Below are positions 1 through 7,869 of a stretch of DNA of 32,500 nt, piece after piece (position 1 is the stretch's first letter; every line of letters begins with the position of its first letter). The DNA is from Bacillota bacterium (GTDB taxonomy: Bacteria; Bacillota; Clostridia; Oscillospirales; Oscillospiraceae). Location: the NCBI GenBank assembly GCA_021200975.1, contig JAJQFT010000004.1, forward strand, positions 1 through 32,500, given 5' to 3'. The notes under the pieces are model-generated. The model did no database searches. It was given only the letters and a program-made list of their open reading frames with translations, and was not told where the DNA came from. The position numbers were made by a program, and so were the translations under genes.

Positions 1-9
1 CAGATTCAT

Positions 10-33
10 GGGGTCAGGCTCACACCTGACCCC
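10..33. repeat. REP-like palindrome downstream of thrS
   Basis: A perfect inverted repeat, GGGGTCAGG / CCTGACCCC, with a 6-nt loop lies about 37 nt past the thrS stop. It could end the thrS transcript, but no U-tract follows it on either strand, so it is a poor intrinsic terminator. The GGGGTCAGG core resembles the short palindromes (REP type) mobilised by Y1/RAYT transposases in other bacteria. That resemblance is from memory, and no second copy is visible in this window. Confidence 0.45.
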
Positions 34-69
34 AACATTTATTATAGAACCTTTTCTTATGCAGTTGGC

Positions 70-1824
70 TTATACATCCATCGACTTTGCGGAAATTTGC
101 GCCTCGCACTTGTTCAGGAAATCCTCCAGCGACATTGCGCCCAAATCCACACCGCCGCGCGTGCGGACGGAAACCGTGCCATTTTCCATGTCCCGGTCTC
201 CCACCACGAGCATATAGGGAATCTTTTGCAGCTGCGCCTCGCGAATCTTGTAGCCCAGCTTCTCGCTGCGCAGATCCACCTCGGCGCGGATGTCGGCGTC
301 GTTCAGGCGGGTATTCAGCGCCTTGGCATAGTCGTGCGCGCGGTCGGTAACCGGCAGGATCTTCACCTGCACCGGCGCGAGCCACAGGGGGAATGCGCCG
401 GCAAAATGCTCCGTAATCACACCGATGAAGCGCTCAATGGAGCCAAGCACAACGCGATGAATCATAACGGGGCGGTGCTTCAGGCCATCCTCGCCCACAT
501 ATTCCAGCTCAAAGCGCTCAGGCAGCTGCATATCGAGCTGAATCGTGCCGCATTGCCATGTGCGCCCTAAAGAATCGGCAAGGTGGAAGTCAAGCTTCGG
601 GCCATAGAAAGCGCCGTCGCCCTCGTTGATGGAATAGGTCTTGCCCATCTCCTCTACGGCCTTTTTCAGCGTTTCGGTTGCAAACTCCCAGTCCTTCTCG
701 TCGCCCATGTGATCGTCCGGCATGGTGGACACCTCGATCTCATAGCTCAGACCAAAGACGGAGTAGACCTCGTCAAACAGCTTGACCACGTTCTTGATTT
801 CGTCCTTCATCTGGTCCCATGTCATGAATATATGGGCATCGTCCTGTGTGAAGCAGCGCACACGGAACAGACCGTGGAGCGCGCCAGAAAGCTCGTGCCG
901 GTGCACCAGCCCCAGCTCGCCCACGCGCAGGGGCAGGTCGCGGTAGGAGTGCGGTTCCGAGGCATAGACCAGCATACCGCCGGGGCAGTTCATGGGCTTG
1001 ATGGCAAAGTCCACATCGTCGATGACGGTGGTGTACATATTGTCCTTGTAATGCTCCCAATGGCCGGAGCGTTCCCACAGCTGCCGGTTGAGCATCATGG
1101 GGGTGGAGATTTCCACATAGCCGTATTTTTTATGCACCTGCCGCCAGTAGTCAATCAGCGTGTTGCGCAACACCATGCCCTTGGGCAGGAAGAAGGGGAA
1201 GCCGGGTCCCTCGTCGCGCAGCATGAACAGCCCCAGCTCCTTGCCAAGCTTCCGGTGGTCGCGCCGCTTTGCCTCCTCAATCCGTTGGAGGTAGGCATCC
1301 AGCTCGTCCTTTTTGGGGAAGGCGATGCCGTAGATGCGCTGCAAGGTCTGCCGGCTGCTGTCACCGCGCCAATAGGCGGCATTGCAGCTGGTGAGCTTGA
1401 TGGCGTTGCCCTTGACCCGGCCGGTGGAATCGAGATGCGGGCCGGCGCACAGGTCGGTAAATTCGCCCTGCCGGTAGAAGCTAATCACCGCGTCCTCGGG
1501 CAAATCGTGAATCAGCTCGAGCTTGTACGGCTCGTCCTTCATAAATTCCAGCGCCTGCTCGCGCGGAAGCTCAAAGCGCTCGAGCTTGAGCTTCTCCTTG
1601 CAGATTTTGCGCATCTCGCCCTCGATCTGCTCCATCAGCTCGGGCGTAAAGGGGAACGGAGAATCGAGGTCGTAGTAGAACCCGTTCTCGATGGCCGGGC
1701 CGATGGCAAGCTTTACCTCCGGCCAGAGTCGCTTGACCGCCTGCGCCAGAATATGCGAGCAGGTGTGCCAATAGGTCTTGCGATAGGCTTCGTTTTCAAA
1801 GGTATACTGGTTTTCTTCGCTCAT
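70..1824 (-). CDS. thrS: threonine--tRNA ligase, TGS-less form
   Basis: Class II aminoacyl-tRNA synthetase that charges tRNA-Thr in the cytosol. The 584-residue protein begins almost directly with the second additional (editing) domain: H20 and H24 of the HxxxH motif are followed by the DLCAGPH motif that supplies the other metal-binding Cys and His. The catalytic core follows, with MNCPGG (zinc-ligand Cys), the motif 2 segment RCFTQDDAHIF and the motif 3 segment HRVVLGSIERF, then the anticodon-binding domain. Typical bacterial ThrRS is about 640 residues with an N-terminal TGS domain, which is missing here. I chose the ATG at 1824 because GGAGG lies 7-8 nt upstream; the reading frame continues upstream only by translating the T-box. 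The gene is monocistronic as far as visible and under T-box control. Confidence 0.96.
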   Translation of the reverse strand: MSEENQYTFENEAYRKTYWHTCSHILAQAVKRLWPEVKLAIGPAIENGFYYDLDSPFPFTPELMEQIEGEMRKICKEKLKLERFELPREQALEFMKDEPYKLELIHDLPEDAVISFYRQGEFTDLCAGPHLDSTGRVKGNAIKLTSCNAAYWRGDSSRQTLQRIYGIAFPKKDELDAYLQRIEEAKRRDHRKLGKELGLFMLRDEGPGFPFFLPKGMVLRNTLIDYWRQVHKKYGYVEISTPMMLNRQLWERSGHWEHYKDNMYTTVIDDVDFAIKPMNCPGGMLVYASEPHSYRDLPLRVGELGLVHRHELSGALHGLFRVRCFTQDDAHIFMTWDQMKDEIKNVVKLFDEVYSVFGLSYEIEVSTMPDDHMGDEKDWEFATETLKKAVEEMGKTYSINEGDGAFYGPKLDFHLADSLGRTWQCGTIQLDMQLPERFELEYVGEDGLKHRPVMIHRVVLGSIERFIGVITEHFAGAFPLWLAPVQVKILPVTDRAHDYAKALNTRLNDADIRAEVDLRSEKLGYKIREAQLQKIPYMLVVGDRDMENGTVSVRTRGGVDLGAMSLEDFLNKCEAQISAKSMDV

Positions 1825-1854
1825 GAAATTTCCTCCTTTTTCCGCGGGAGGGTA

Positions 1855-2091
1855 TAAAAATACCACCCCCTGATCAGGGGTGGGATGATCTTCATTCCAC
1901 GGTTCCACCCTGCTTGCAGCGCGAAAGGCACTGCCGCTCCTTGGCGCGGTAACGGGCGCACCCGACCCGGCATTTCCGCCGGGCGGCTCGGAAGTGGTGC
2001 GGCAAGGCAGTCCTGCGAAGCCCTCTCAGCAAACAGGCTCCTCTCTTAGCATTTTGCGATGCCGAATGTCTTCGTCATAGCCTTTTTTTCT
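1855..2091 (-). promoter_or_regulatory. T-box leader (threonine) of thrS
   Basis: On the minus strand this leader carries the diagnostic T-box sequence AGGGTGGAACCGTGGAA (about 1895-1911). A GC-rich terminator hairpin and U-tract follow it. Upstream there is a stem I-like region with an AGAGAGGAG segment. A candidate specifier codon ACC (Thr), followed by A, lies at 1998-1996. Uncharged tRNA-Thr would stabilise the antiterminator and allow transcription into thrS. Identity is secure from the T-box sequence plus the gene downstream; the exact specifier assignment is my reading of the fold. Confidence 0.9.
1856..1884 (-). terminator. T-box attenuator terminator
   Basis: On the minus strand, CCCACCCC pairs with GGGGGTGG around a TGATCA loop (1863-1884) and is followed by five U residues (1860-1856). 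It competes with the antiterminator formed by the T-box sequence just upstream. It lies 32 nt before the thrS start codon. Confidence 0.85.
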
Positions 2092-2097
2092 GTAGGA

Positions 2098-2126
2098 ATC
2101 ATAACATAGAATCGCAAAAATGTCAA
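2098..2126 (-). promoter_or_regulatory. sigma-A-type promoter of thrS
   Basis: Minus-strand TTGACA (2126-2121), 17-bp spacer, TATGAT (2103-2098). The expected start is near 2091, which is where the T-box leader begins. Confidence 0.85.
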
Positions 2127-2372
2127 TCCCCCAAACGCGCGCGGGCTGAAATTTTCTGCCTTTGGTATCCATAACACAAAGAATTATGTTCCCCATAAAA
2201 ATGCCCTTTTCCGCGCCCGGCGGACACTTTTCGAGCGCAAAACCACTAGATATTGTGGTTATTTCGACCGTTGGTAACGAAATATTACAAAGTGTAACAA
2301 ATATTGTTTACATAACTATATTTACATAATTTTGTCGAAAGTTGCTATTTTTACGATTTTAGAAGAAAATGC
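2127..2372. promoter_or_regulatory. AT-rich divergent intergenic region
   Basis: This stretch between the thrS and yabE-like promoters has no convincing ORF. Its distal part is AT-rich. It contains a 9-bp direct repeat TTTACATAA, spaced 5 bp (about 2309-2331), and upstream of it the sequence ATTACAAAGTGTAAC. These sit just upstream of the -35 of the yabE-like gene, so they could be regulator or UP-element sites. I assign no specific regulator. Confidence 0.4.
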
Positions 2373-2400
2373 TTGACTTTTTCGATAAAAATGTTATAAT
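2373..2400 (+). promoter_or_regulatory. sigma-A-type promoter of the yabE-like gene
   Basis: TTGACT (2373-2378), 16-bp spacer, perfect TATAAT (2395-2400). Predicted start is near 2407, giving a leader of about 86 nt before the AAGGAGG ribosome site at 2478-2484. Confidence 0.85.
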
Positions 2401-2492
2401 GTATTCAAATTCCTGTGCATATATTCAACCATTCCCGCAAAAACGAGCACGGAATTTTGTAACGAAATAATTTCAAGAAGGAGGTAAAACTT

Positions 2493-3623
2493 ATGCTGCA
2501 ATACACCGACAGCATCCGCCGCAGGACGGGCATCCTATACCGCATCCTGCTGCTGACGATTCCCGCGCTTTTGCTGGTTACCGTGCTGTCACAGGCTGTT
2601 CTGGCTCGTAATACTTACCTCATCAACGACGATGGTCGCATCCTACTGCATTATACCTACGCCACCGACCCCGAGGATGTGCTCAGCGAGATTGGCGTAA
2701 CCGTAGGCGAGGACGATTTGATAACCACCCAGCCCCGCAACGGCATTTCCGAAATCACGGTTCAGCGCCTGCAGACCATCACCGTTGTGTATAACGGCCA
2801 GACCCTTACGCTTACCAGCTATGGCGGCACGGTGGAGGAGCTCCTTGAAAGCGCCGGAATTACCCTTGGCGAATGGGACGAAATTTCTGTGGATTTGGAG
2901 GAGCCAACCGCGGACGGCATGGAATTCACCGTTTCCACGGCCTACGTGGTGACGGAGAGCAGCTACTCTGCCATCCCCTACTCCACCCTCTACTGTGAGG
3001 ACACCGGCTTGGCGGACGGCGAGCAGGAGATTCTCTCCGCTGGTAAGGACGGCGTGCTGTACACCATCGCGGATATCTATTACGTCAACGGGCAGGAGGT
3101 TTCCCGCACGGTGCTCAGCGAAACCGTCATCAGCCAGAGCGTTGAGGAAATCGTCGCCGTCGGCTCCTATGTGGAGGTCGCCGACCCCGTGCCGATGACC
3201 AGCTCCAACGCCGTGAGCATTGTGATGAACACGCAGCCCTTCGAATCCGAATCGGGCAGCGCCGACGAGGAGGAAACACCGACCAACTCCGAGAACACCT
3301 TCGTTACCGCCGACGGCGAGGTTGTCACCTACTCCAAGGTAATCACCTGCGTCGCTACGGCCTACAGCTGCAACGGCCAGATCGGCTACACCTACACCGG
3401 CACGATCGCCCGCGTGGGCGAGATTGCCGCTGACCCAAGCGTAATCCCGCCGGGGACGCGAATGTACATCTACACCAACGACGGCGAGTATGTTTATGGC
3501 TACGCCGTGGCGGAGGATACGGGCGGCGCAATCAAGGGCAATATCGTCGACCTCTACTTCAACTCCGACGCCGAATGCTACGCCTTTGGACGGCGCACCT
3601 GCACAATTTACATTCTCGACTGA
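2493..3623 (+). CDS. YabE-like cell-wall protein with DUF348, G5 and 3D domains
   Basis: A 376-residue exported or membrane-anchored protein. A hydrophobic segment (about residues 18-38) is followed by two DUF348 repeats (about 40-80 and 90-132) and a G5 domain (about 150-230). An acidic/Ser linker leads to a C-terminal 3D domain (about 284-376). The three Asp residues that name the 3D domain are visible as D314, D342 (EDTGG) and D353 (IVDLYF). This layout matches YabE and related resuscitation-promoting-factor-like proteins, where the 3D domain is related to lytic transglycosylases. In Bacillus, yabE precedes rnmV and ksgA. Here it directly precedes rsmA, with rnmV absent from between them. 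Its role is probably peptidoglycan remodelling; substrate cleavage is inferred from the family. Confidence 0.88.
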   Translation: MLQYTDSIRRRTGILYRILLLTIPALLLVTVLSQAVLARNTYLINDDGRILLHYTYATDPEDVLSEIGVTVGEDDLITTQPRNGISEITVQRLQTITVVYNGQTLTLTSYGGTVEELLESAGITLGEWDEISVDLEEPTADGMEFTVSTAYVVTESSYSAIPYSTLYCEDTGLADGEQEILSAGKDGVLYTIADIYYVNGQEVSRTVLSETVISQSVEEIVAVGSYVEVADPVPMTSSNAVSIVMNTQPFESESGSADEEETPTNSENTFVTADGEVVTYSKVITCVATAYSCNGQIGYTYTGTIARVGEIAADPSVIPPGTRMYIYTNDGEYVYGYAVAEDTGGAIKGNIVDLYFNSDAECYAFGRRTCTIYILD

Positions 3624-3632
3624 ATCTCATGC

Positions 3633-3661
3633 TTGCGAATCCGCCTTTTTTCTGGTATACT
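3633..3661 (+). promoter_or_regulatory. internal promoter of rsmA
   Basis: TTGCGA (3633-3638), 17-bp spacer, TATACT (3656-3661). The predicted start near 3668 would give a very short leader carrying the AAAGGCGG ribosome site. The promoter lies inside the arms of a hairpin that only a transcript arriving from the yabE-like gene would contain. Confidence 0.6.
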
Positions 3662-3683
3662 ATCAGAAGAAAGGCGGATTTTT
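3638..3683 (+). terminator. hairpin between the yabE-like gene and rsmA
   Basis: AATCCGCCTTT (3638-3648) pairs perfectly over 11 bp with AAAGGCGGATT (3670-3680), followed by a T-run to 3683 and then the rsmA ATG. It could terminate the upstream transcript. In read-through RNA it would bury the rsmA ribosome site, which lies in the right arm. The 21-nt loop is long for a terminator. Confidence 0.55.
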
Positions 3684-4544
3684 ATGCTGAATGTATGTGA
3701 TCAAGCGGTCATGCGGCCCCTGCTTGAAAAAAATGGCTTCCATTTTTCCAAGGCGAAGGGGCAAAATTTTCTGGTGCAAAGCTGGGTTCCGGCGCAAATT
3801 GCCGATCAAGCCGGGATCGACCGCAGCTGCGGCGTGCTGGAAATCGGCCCCGGCATCGGCAGCCTGACGCAGCAGCTATGCCTGCGCGCGGGAAAGGTCG
3901 CCGCTGTGGAGGTGGATACGCGCCTGAAGCCAATTCTCGGCGCAGCCACGGCGGAATTTGACAATCTTTCCCTGATTTGGGGCGACGCGCAGAAGCTCGA
4001 CATTCCCGCGCTCGTGCGCGAGCAGTTCCCCGGCCTGCGGCCGGAGGCCTGCGCGAACCTGCCGTACTATATTACCTCCCCCATCCTTACCGCGCTGCTG
4101 GAGGCGGATTGCTTTGAGGCTGTGACCGTCATGGTGCAGAAGGAGGTTGCTGAGCGAATCTGCGCCCTTCCCGGCACGGCGGATTACAGCGCTTTCTCCA
4201 TTTTTTGCCAGTATTACGCCGAGCCGGAGATTCTTTTTGAAGTCCCGCCCACCTGCTTCGAGCCGCGGCCAAAGGTGATGAGCGCGGTAATTGCCCTGCG
4301 TGTGCGCGGCGAGCGCCCTTGGGATATTCCCTCCCCCGCACTCTTCTTCCGCACGGTGCGCGCGAGCTTCCTCATGCGGCGCAAAACCCTGCAAAATGCC
4401 CTCGCCGCCGGCTTCCCGCAGCTCGGGAAGGCCGCGGTGGGCGAGGTTCTTGAAAGCGCAGGGGTTAGCCCCAGCGTCCGCGGTGAAACGCTGGACATTG
4501 CGGCCTTCGCCGCTATCGCAAAAAAGATTGGAGAAAGAATATGA
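3684..4544 (+). CDS. rsmA: 16S rRNA (adenine(1518)-N(6)/adenine(1519)-N(6))-dimethyltransferase
   Basis: Uses S-adenosylmethionine to dimethylate two adjacent adenines near the 3' end of 16S rRNA during late 30S assembly. The 286-residue protein shows the KAKGQNFL entry motif (about 23-30), the SAM-binding EIGPGIG loop (53-59), the acidic VEVD segment (75-78) and the catalytic NLPYYI motif (125-130). VQKEVAERI and the C-terminal helical domain follow. Length is normal for the family. I chose the ATG at 3684 because AAAGGCGG lies just upstream and homologous sequence begins near here. An in-frame upstream start at 3633 would lie on the promoter. The stop overlaps the next gene by 4 bp (ATGA), implying translational coupling. 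The symbol ksgA is also used. Confidence 0.95.
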   Translation: MLNVCDQAVMRPLLEKNGFHFSKAKGQNFLVQSWVPAQIADQAGIDRSCGVLEIGPGIGSLTQQLCLRAGKVAAVEVDTRLKPILGAATAEFDNLSLIWGDAQKLDIPALVREQFPGLRPEACANLPYYITSPILTALLEADCFEAVTVMVQKEVAERICALPGTADYSAFSIFCQYYAEPEILFEVPPTCFEPRPKVMSAVIALRVRGERPWDIPSPALFFRTVRASFLMRRKTLQNALAAGFPQLGKAAVGEVLESAGVSPSVRGETLDIAAFAAIAKKIGERI

Positions 4545-5230
4545 GCTACCGCTTTTTGCTGCTGGATCTCGATGAAACCATTTTCGACTTTAAGCGCGCC
4601 GAGGAAATCGCCGTTACCAAAACCTTTCAGGAGGCGGGCATTGCGCCGACGGCCGAAAACATCGCGCTCTACAGCCGCATCAATATCGCCCAATGGGAGC
4701 GGCTGGAGCGCGGCGAAATCAGCCGCGAGGAATGTAAGCTCTTCCGCTTCTCCATCCTGTTCGAAACGCTTGGGGTGCGCACCGACGCCGCCGCCGTGTC
4801 GGAAGCCTACCAGAGGCATCTCGCGGTCGGGCACTACTATCTCCCCGGCGCGCAGGAGGCGCTGCAAAGCCTGCATCAAAAGTACCGCCTCTTCCTCGTT
4901 TCCAACGGGACGGCCGACGTGCAGGCAGGGCGGCTGAAAAGCGCGGGGATCGCGCCGCTGTTTGAGCGGATTTTCATCTCCGAAAAGCTTGGCGCGGAAA
5001 AGCCCTCCGTGGAATTTTTCCGCCGGGCATTTGCCGAAATCCCGGGCTTCTCGCGCGAGCAGGCGCTGATCGTAGGCGACAGCCTTACCTCCGATATGCG
5101 CGGCGGCAACAACGCTTCGATCGCGACCTGCTGGGTCAACCGTGAGCATAAGCCCCGCCGCGCAGATATCCATATCGACTACGAAATCGAATCCCTCGCC
5201 CAGCTTGAGGCGCTGCTGGATTCCCTGTAG
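4541..5230 (+). CDS. YjjG-type HAD-family phosphatase
   Basis: A 229-residue haloacid-dehalogenase-superfamily hydrolase, subfamily IA. Motif I DLDET has nucleophile D9 and acid/base D11, motif II is SNGT (121-124), the motif III lysine is K154 (GAEKPS), and motif IV is GDSLTSD (179-185). A helical cap separates motifs I and II. The DLDETIFDFKRAE start is typical of YjjG-like nucleotide 5'-phosphatases, some of which clear non-canonical pyrimidine nucleotides. Substrate specificity here is inferred only from that similarity. It overlaps rsmA by ATGA and is the last gene of the plus-strand unit. Confidence 0.85.
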   Translation: MSYRFLLLDLDETIFDFKRAEEIAVTKTFQEAGIAPTAENIALYSRINIAQWERLERGEISREECKLFRFSILFETLGVRTDAAAVSEAYQRHLAVGHYYLPGAQEALQSLHQKYRLFLVSNGTADVQAGRLKSAGIAPLFERIFISEKLGAEKPSVEFFRRAFAEIPGFSREQALIVGDSLTSDMRGGNNASIATCWVNREHKPRRADIHIDYEIESLAQLEALLDSL

Positions 5231-5256
5231 TTTTGAAAAAGCGCGAAATGCGCAAA

Positions 5257-5310
5257 AGGCTCTGCCGCTCCCTTTTCGAGGCGGCAGAGCCTATCTTTCT
5301 GCATTTTTTT
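5257..5310. terminator. bidirectional terminator between the HAD gene and the phosphatidyltransferase gene
   Basis: AGGCTCTGCCGC (5257-5268) pairs perfectly with GCGGCAGAGCCT (5281-5292). A T7 run follows at about 5304-5310 on plus, and AAAA at 5254-5257 gives a U-run on minus. It separates convergent genes on the two strands. Confidence 0.85.
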
Positions 5311-5314
5311 GCAA

Positions 5315-5890
5315 TCAGGCGTGCGGCGTTTCCTTTTTCGGCAGGGGGAAAAGCGTTTTGCGGGAGGCATCGTACCCATGCGAGGTAAGGTGGATGAGCG
5401 CCTCCTCCACAGTCGCCAGAGCGCACACGAGAGTGGCGACGCAGCCATAGACCGCCGCGCTGCGAAAATACACAAAGTACGGAATGGCAAACACCGCCAG
5501 CCCTGAGGCCTTGTTCAGATAGGTATGCAGAGAAGAAAAGCGGTGATACCGGATCCACGAGCTTGCGTAAATCAGCACGCGAACGGCGACGGCCGAAAAC
5601 ACAATCACCCAGTCCCACAGCGGCACCTGCGCCCACAGCACCGGAAACAGGCGCAAAACCATCATCGTATAGAACGACAAATCCGCCGCGCTGTCGAGCA
5701 CCGCGCCCAACTCGGACTCGCAGTGAAGCCGTCGGGCAAAGAAGCCATCCAGTACATCCGTAAGCCCGGCAAAGGTGTACAGCAGCAAAAATGGGACGCT
5801 TTGCACCGGGAACGCGAGCAGCGCAAAGGTTGCGGCAATGCGGAGCACGGTGAGCAAATTGGGGATATTCTTTACGATGCTATTTTTCAT
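5315..5890 (-). CDS. CDP-alcohol phosphatidyltransferase family membrane protein
   Basis: A 191-residue integral membrane enzyme that would transfer a phosphatidyl group from CDP-diacylglycerol to an alcohol. The CDP-alcohol motif is complete: D45, D48-G49, A52-R53, G62, D66, D70. Several hydrophobic helices surround it. PgsA (glycerol-3-phosphate acceptor) is the best-known relative of this size, but the acceptor cannot be read from the sequence, so I give no symbol. The start overlaps the uvrB stop by 4 bp (ATGA). It is the last gene of the radC-nadE-uvrB unit and ends at the shared terminator. Confidence 0.85.
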   Translation of the reverse strand: MKNSIVKNIPNLLTVLRIAATFALLAFPVQSVPFLLLYTFAGLTDVLDGFFARRLHCESELGAVLDSAADLSFYTMMVLRLFPVLWAQVPLWDWVIVFSAVAVRVLIYASSWIRYHRFSSLHTYLNKASGLAVFAIPYFVYFRSAAVYGCVATLVCALATVEEALIHLTSHGYDASRKTLFPLPKKETPHA

Positions 5891-7860
5891 GTTACCTTCC
5901 CATCTCCACGAAGTTCGATAATCTGGTCGCGCAGCACGGCGGCGTACTCGTACTCCATCATGCGGGCGGCTTCTTTCATCTGCTTTTCCTGCCGTGCGAT
6001 TTCCTTCTCCTTCTCCACGCGGGTCATCTTCACGCCGCTGCGCCCCTTGCGCTCGGCAGTAGGCGAGGAGATTTCGATCAAATCCCGCACGGATTTGACG
6101 ACGGTCTTGGGCGTAATGCCGTTGGCCTTATTGTAGGCGTCCTGAATCTCCCGGCGGCGGCGCGTTTCGTCCATCGCCGCCTGCATGGAGGGCGTAATGC
6201 CATCGGCATAGAGTATCACCCGCCCATCGGCGTTCCGGGCGGCGCGGCCAATGGTCTGCACAAGGCTCGTTTCGCTGCGCAGGAAGCCCTCCTTGTCCGC
6301 ATCCAGAATCGCCACCAGACTGACCTCCGGCAAATCCAGCCCCTCGCGCAGGAGGTTGATGCCCACGAGCACGTCGAATTTTGCCATGCGCAGGTCGCGG
6401 ATGATCTCCATTCGCTCCATCGCGCCAATATCGGAATGCATATAACGCACCCGAATGGCGGCCTTTTGCAGGTAGGACGTTAAATCCTCCGCCATTTTTT
6501 TCGTAAGCGTGGTCACAAGCACGCGCTCGTTGCGCTTGCTGCGCGCGGTAATCTCGCCAATCAGGTCGTCAATCTGCCCCTCGATGGGGCGAACCTCCAC
6601 GATGGGGTCGAGCAGCCCCGTGGGGCGAATCACCTGCTCGACCACCTGCCCGGCGCGGCTGCGCTCATACTCCCCAGGGGTGGCGGAAACGTAAATCACC
6701 TGATGGATTTTGGCGTCGAATTCCGCAAAATTCAGGGGGCGATTGTCGTAAGCGGAGGGCAGCCGGAAGCCATACTCCACCAGCGCGTCCTTGCGGCTTC
6801 GATCACCCGCGAACATCGCCCGGCACTGCGGCAGGGTGACGTGGCTCTCGTCGATGAACATCAGGAAATCCTCGGGGAAATAGTCCAGTAGCGTCGTAGG
6901 CGGCGAGCCAGGCTTTCGCCCCTGGATGATGCGCGAATAGTTCTCAATGCCGTTGCAGAAGCCAATCTGCGTAAGCATCTCCACATCGTAGGCCGTGCGC
7001 TGGGCAATCCGCTGCGCCTCCAGCAGCTTGTCATGCGCGCGGAAGTAGGCCACCTGCTCGTCGCACTCACGCTGAATCTCCAAAATCGCGCGCTGGAGCT
7101 TCTCCTTAGAGGCCACATAGTGGCTCGCCGGATAGATGGCAACATGGTCGATATACCGCTCCGCGATGCCGGAAACAGCGTTGATTTCGGATATTCGGTC
7201 GATTTCATCCCCGAAAAATTCCACCCGGATAGCGCGTCCCGACCAATAGGCGGGGTAAACCTCGAGCGTGTCGCCACGCAGGCGGAACTTATTGCGGGAA
7301 AAATCCACATCATTGCGCTCGTAGCGGATCTCGGTGAGCTTGCGCAGGATGTCATCGAGGGAGCGCTCCTGCCCCACGCGCAGGGAGATGACCATGCTCT
7401 TATAGTCGGTAGGGTCGCCCAGACCGTAGAGGCAGCTAACGGAGGAAACCACAATCACATCCCGCCGCTCAAAGAGCGCGGAAGTCGCGCTGTGGCGCAG
7501 GCGGTCGATTTCCTCATTGACAGAGGCGTCCTTCTCGATATAGGTATCCGTGTGGGCGATATAGGCCTCGGGCTGGTAATAGTCGTAGTAGGAGATGAAA
7601 TACTCCACCGCGTTATGCGGGAAAAACTCGCGAAATTCGCTGCAAAGCTGTGCCGCCAAGGTCTTATTATGCGCCAGCACAAGCGTCGGGCGGTTGAGAT
7701 TGGCAATCACAGAGGCCATGGTGAAGGTCTTGCCCGAGCCGGTAACGCCAAGCAGCACCTGCTCGCGCAGCCCCCATGAGACGCCGTTCGTCAGCTTTTC
7801 GATGGCCTCCGGCTGGTCGCCGGAGGGACGATAATCGGATATCAGCTCAAAATGCTCCAT
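5887..7860 (-). CDS. uvrB: excinuclease ABC subunit UvrB
   Basis: Damage-verifying helicase-like subunit of nucleotide excision repair. The 657-residue protein has Walker A GVTGSGKT (38-45) and the aromatic beta-hairpin region around [10 protein letters not shown] (91-100) that clamps DNA. The DESH Walker B box sits in FIDESHVT (about 335), helicase motifs V/VI include [10 protein letters not shown] and QTIGRAARN, and a C-terminal UVR domain (about 615-650) binds UvrA/UvrC. Length is normal. It lies 9 bp after nadE in the same unit. uvrA is not adjacent, as it often is in Firmicutes, but lies about 4 kb away in its own unit. Confidence 0.97.
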   Translation of the reverse strand: MEHFELISDYRPSGDQPEAIEKLTNGVSWGLREQVLLGVTGSGKTFTMASVIANLNRPTLVLAHNKTLAAQLCSEFREFFPHNAVEYFISYYDYYQPEAYIAHTDTYIEKDASVNEEIDRLRHSATSALFERRDVIVVSSVSCLYGLGDPTDYKSMVISLRVGQERSLDDILRKLTEIRYERNDVDFSRNKFRLRGDTLEVYPAYWSGRAIRVEFFGDEIDRISEINAVSGIAERYIDHVAIYPASHYVASKEKLQRAILEIQRECDEQVAYFRAHDKLLEAQRIAQRTAYDVEMLTQIGFCNGIENYSRIIQGRKPGSPPTTLLDYFPEDFLMFIDESHVTLPQCRAMFAGDRSRKDALVEYGFRLPSAYDNRPLNFAEFDAKIHQVIYVSATPGEYERSRAGQVVEQVIRPTGLLDPIVEVRPIEGQIDDLIGEITARSKRNERVLVTTLTKKMAEDLTSYLQKAAIRVRYMHSDIGAMERMEIIRDLRMAKFDVLVGINLLREGLDLPEVSLVAILDADKEGFLRSETSLVQTIGRAARNADGRVILYADGITPSMQAAMDETRRRREIQDAYNKANGITPKTVVKSVRDLIEISSPTAERKGRSGVKMTRVEKEKEIARQEKQMKEAARMMEYEYAAVLRDQIIELRGDGKVT

Positions 7861-7869
7861 ATTTCCCCT

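Noticed and set aside
583..1857. Long plus-strand ORF opposite thrS, and similar antisense ORFs opposite uvrA (13807-15123), uvrB and the ABC genes
   Set aside because: GC-rich third positions keep antisense frames open. The opposite strand encodes complete, motif-rich proteins, and these ORFs have no ribosome site or recognisable domain.
1825..1908. N-terminal extension of ThrRS
   Set aside because: It is the T-box and terminator translated; the ribosome site supports the start at 1824.
2127..2492. Possible c-di-AMP (ydaO-type) riboswitch before the YabE-like gene, as known in some relatives
   Set aside because: The conserved ydaO core sequences are not visible in the leader or the gap.
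3728..3746. AAAAATGG/CCATTTTT palindrome in rsmA
   Set aside because: A short low-complexity hairpin within coding sequence, with no sign of function.
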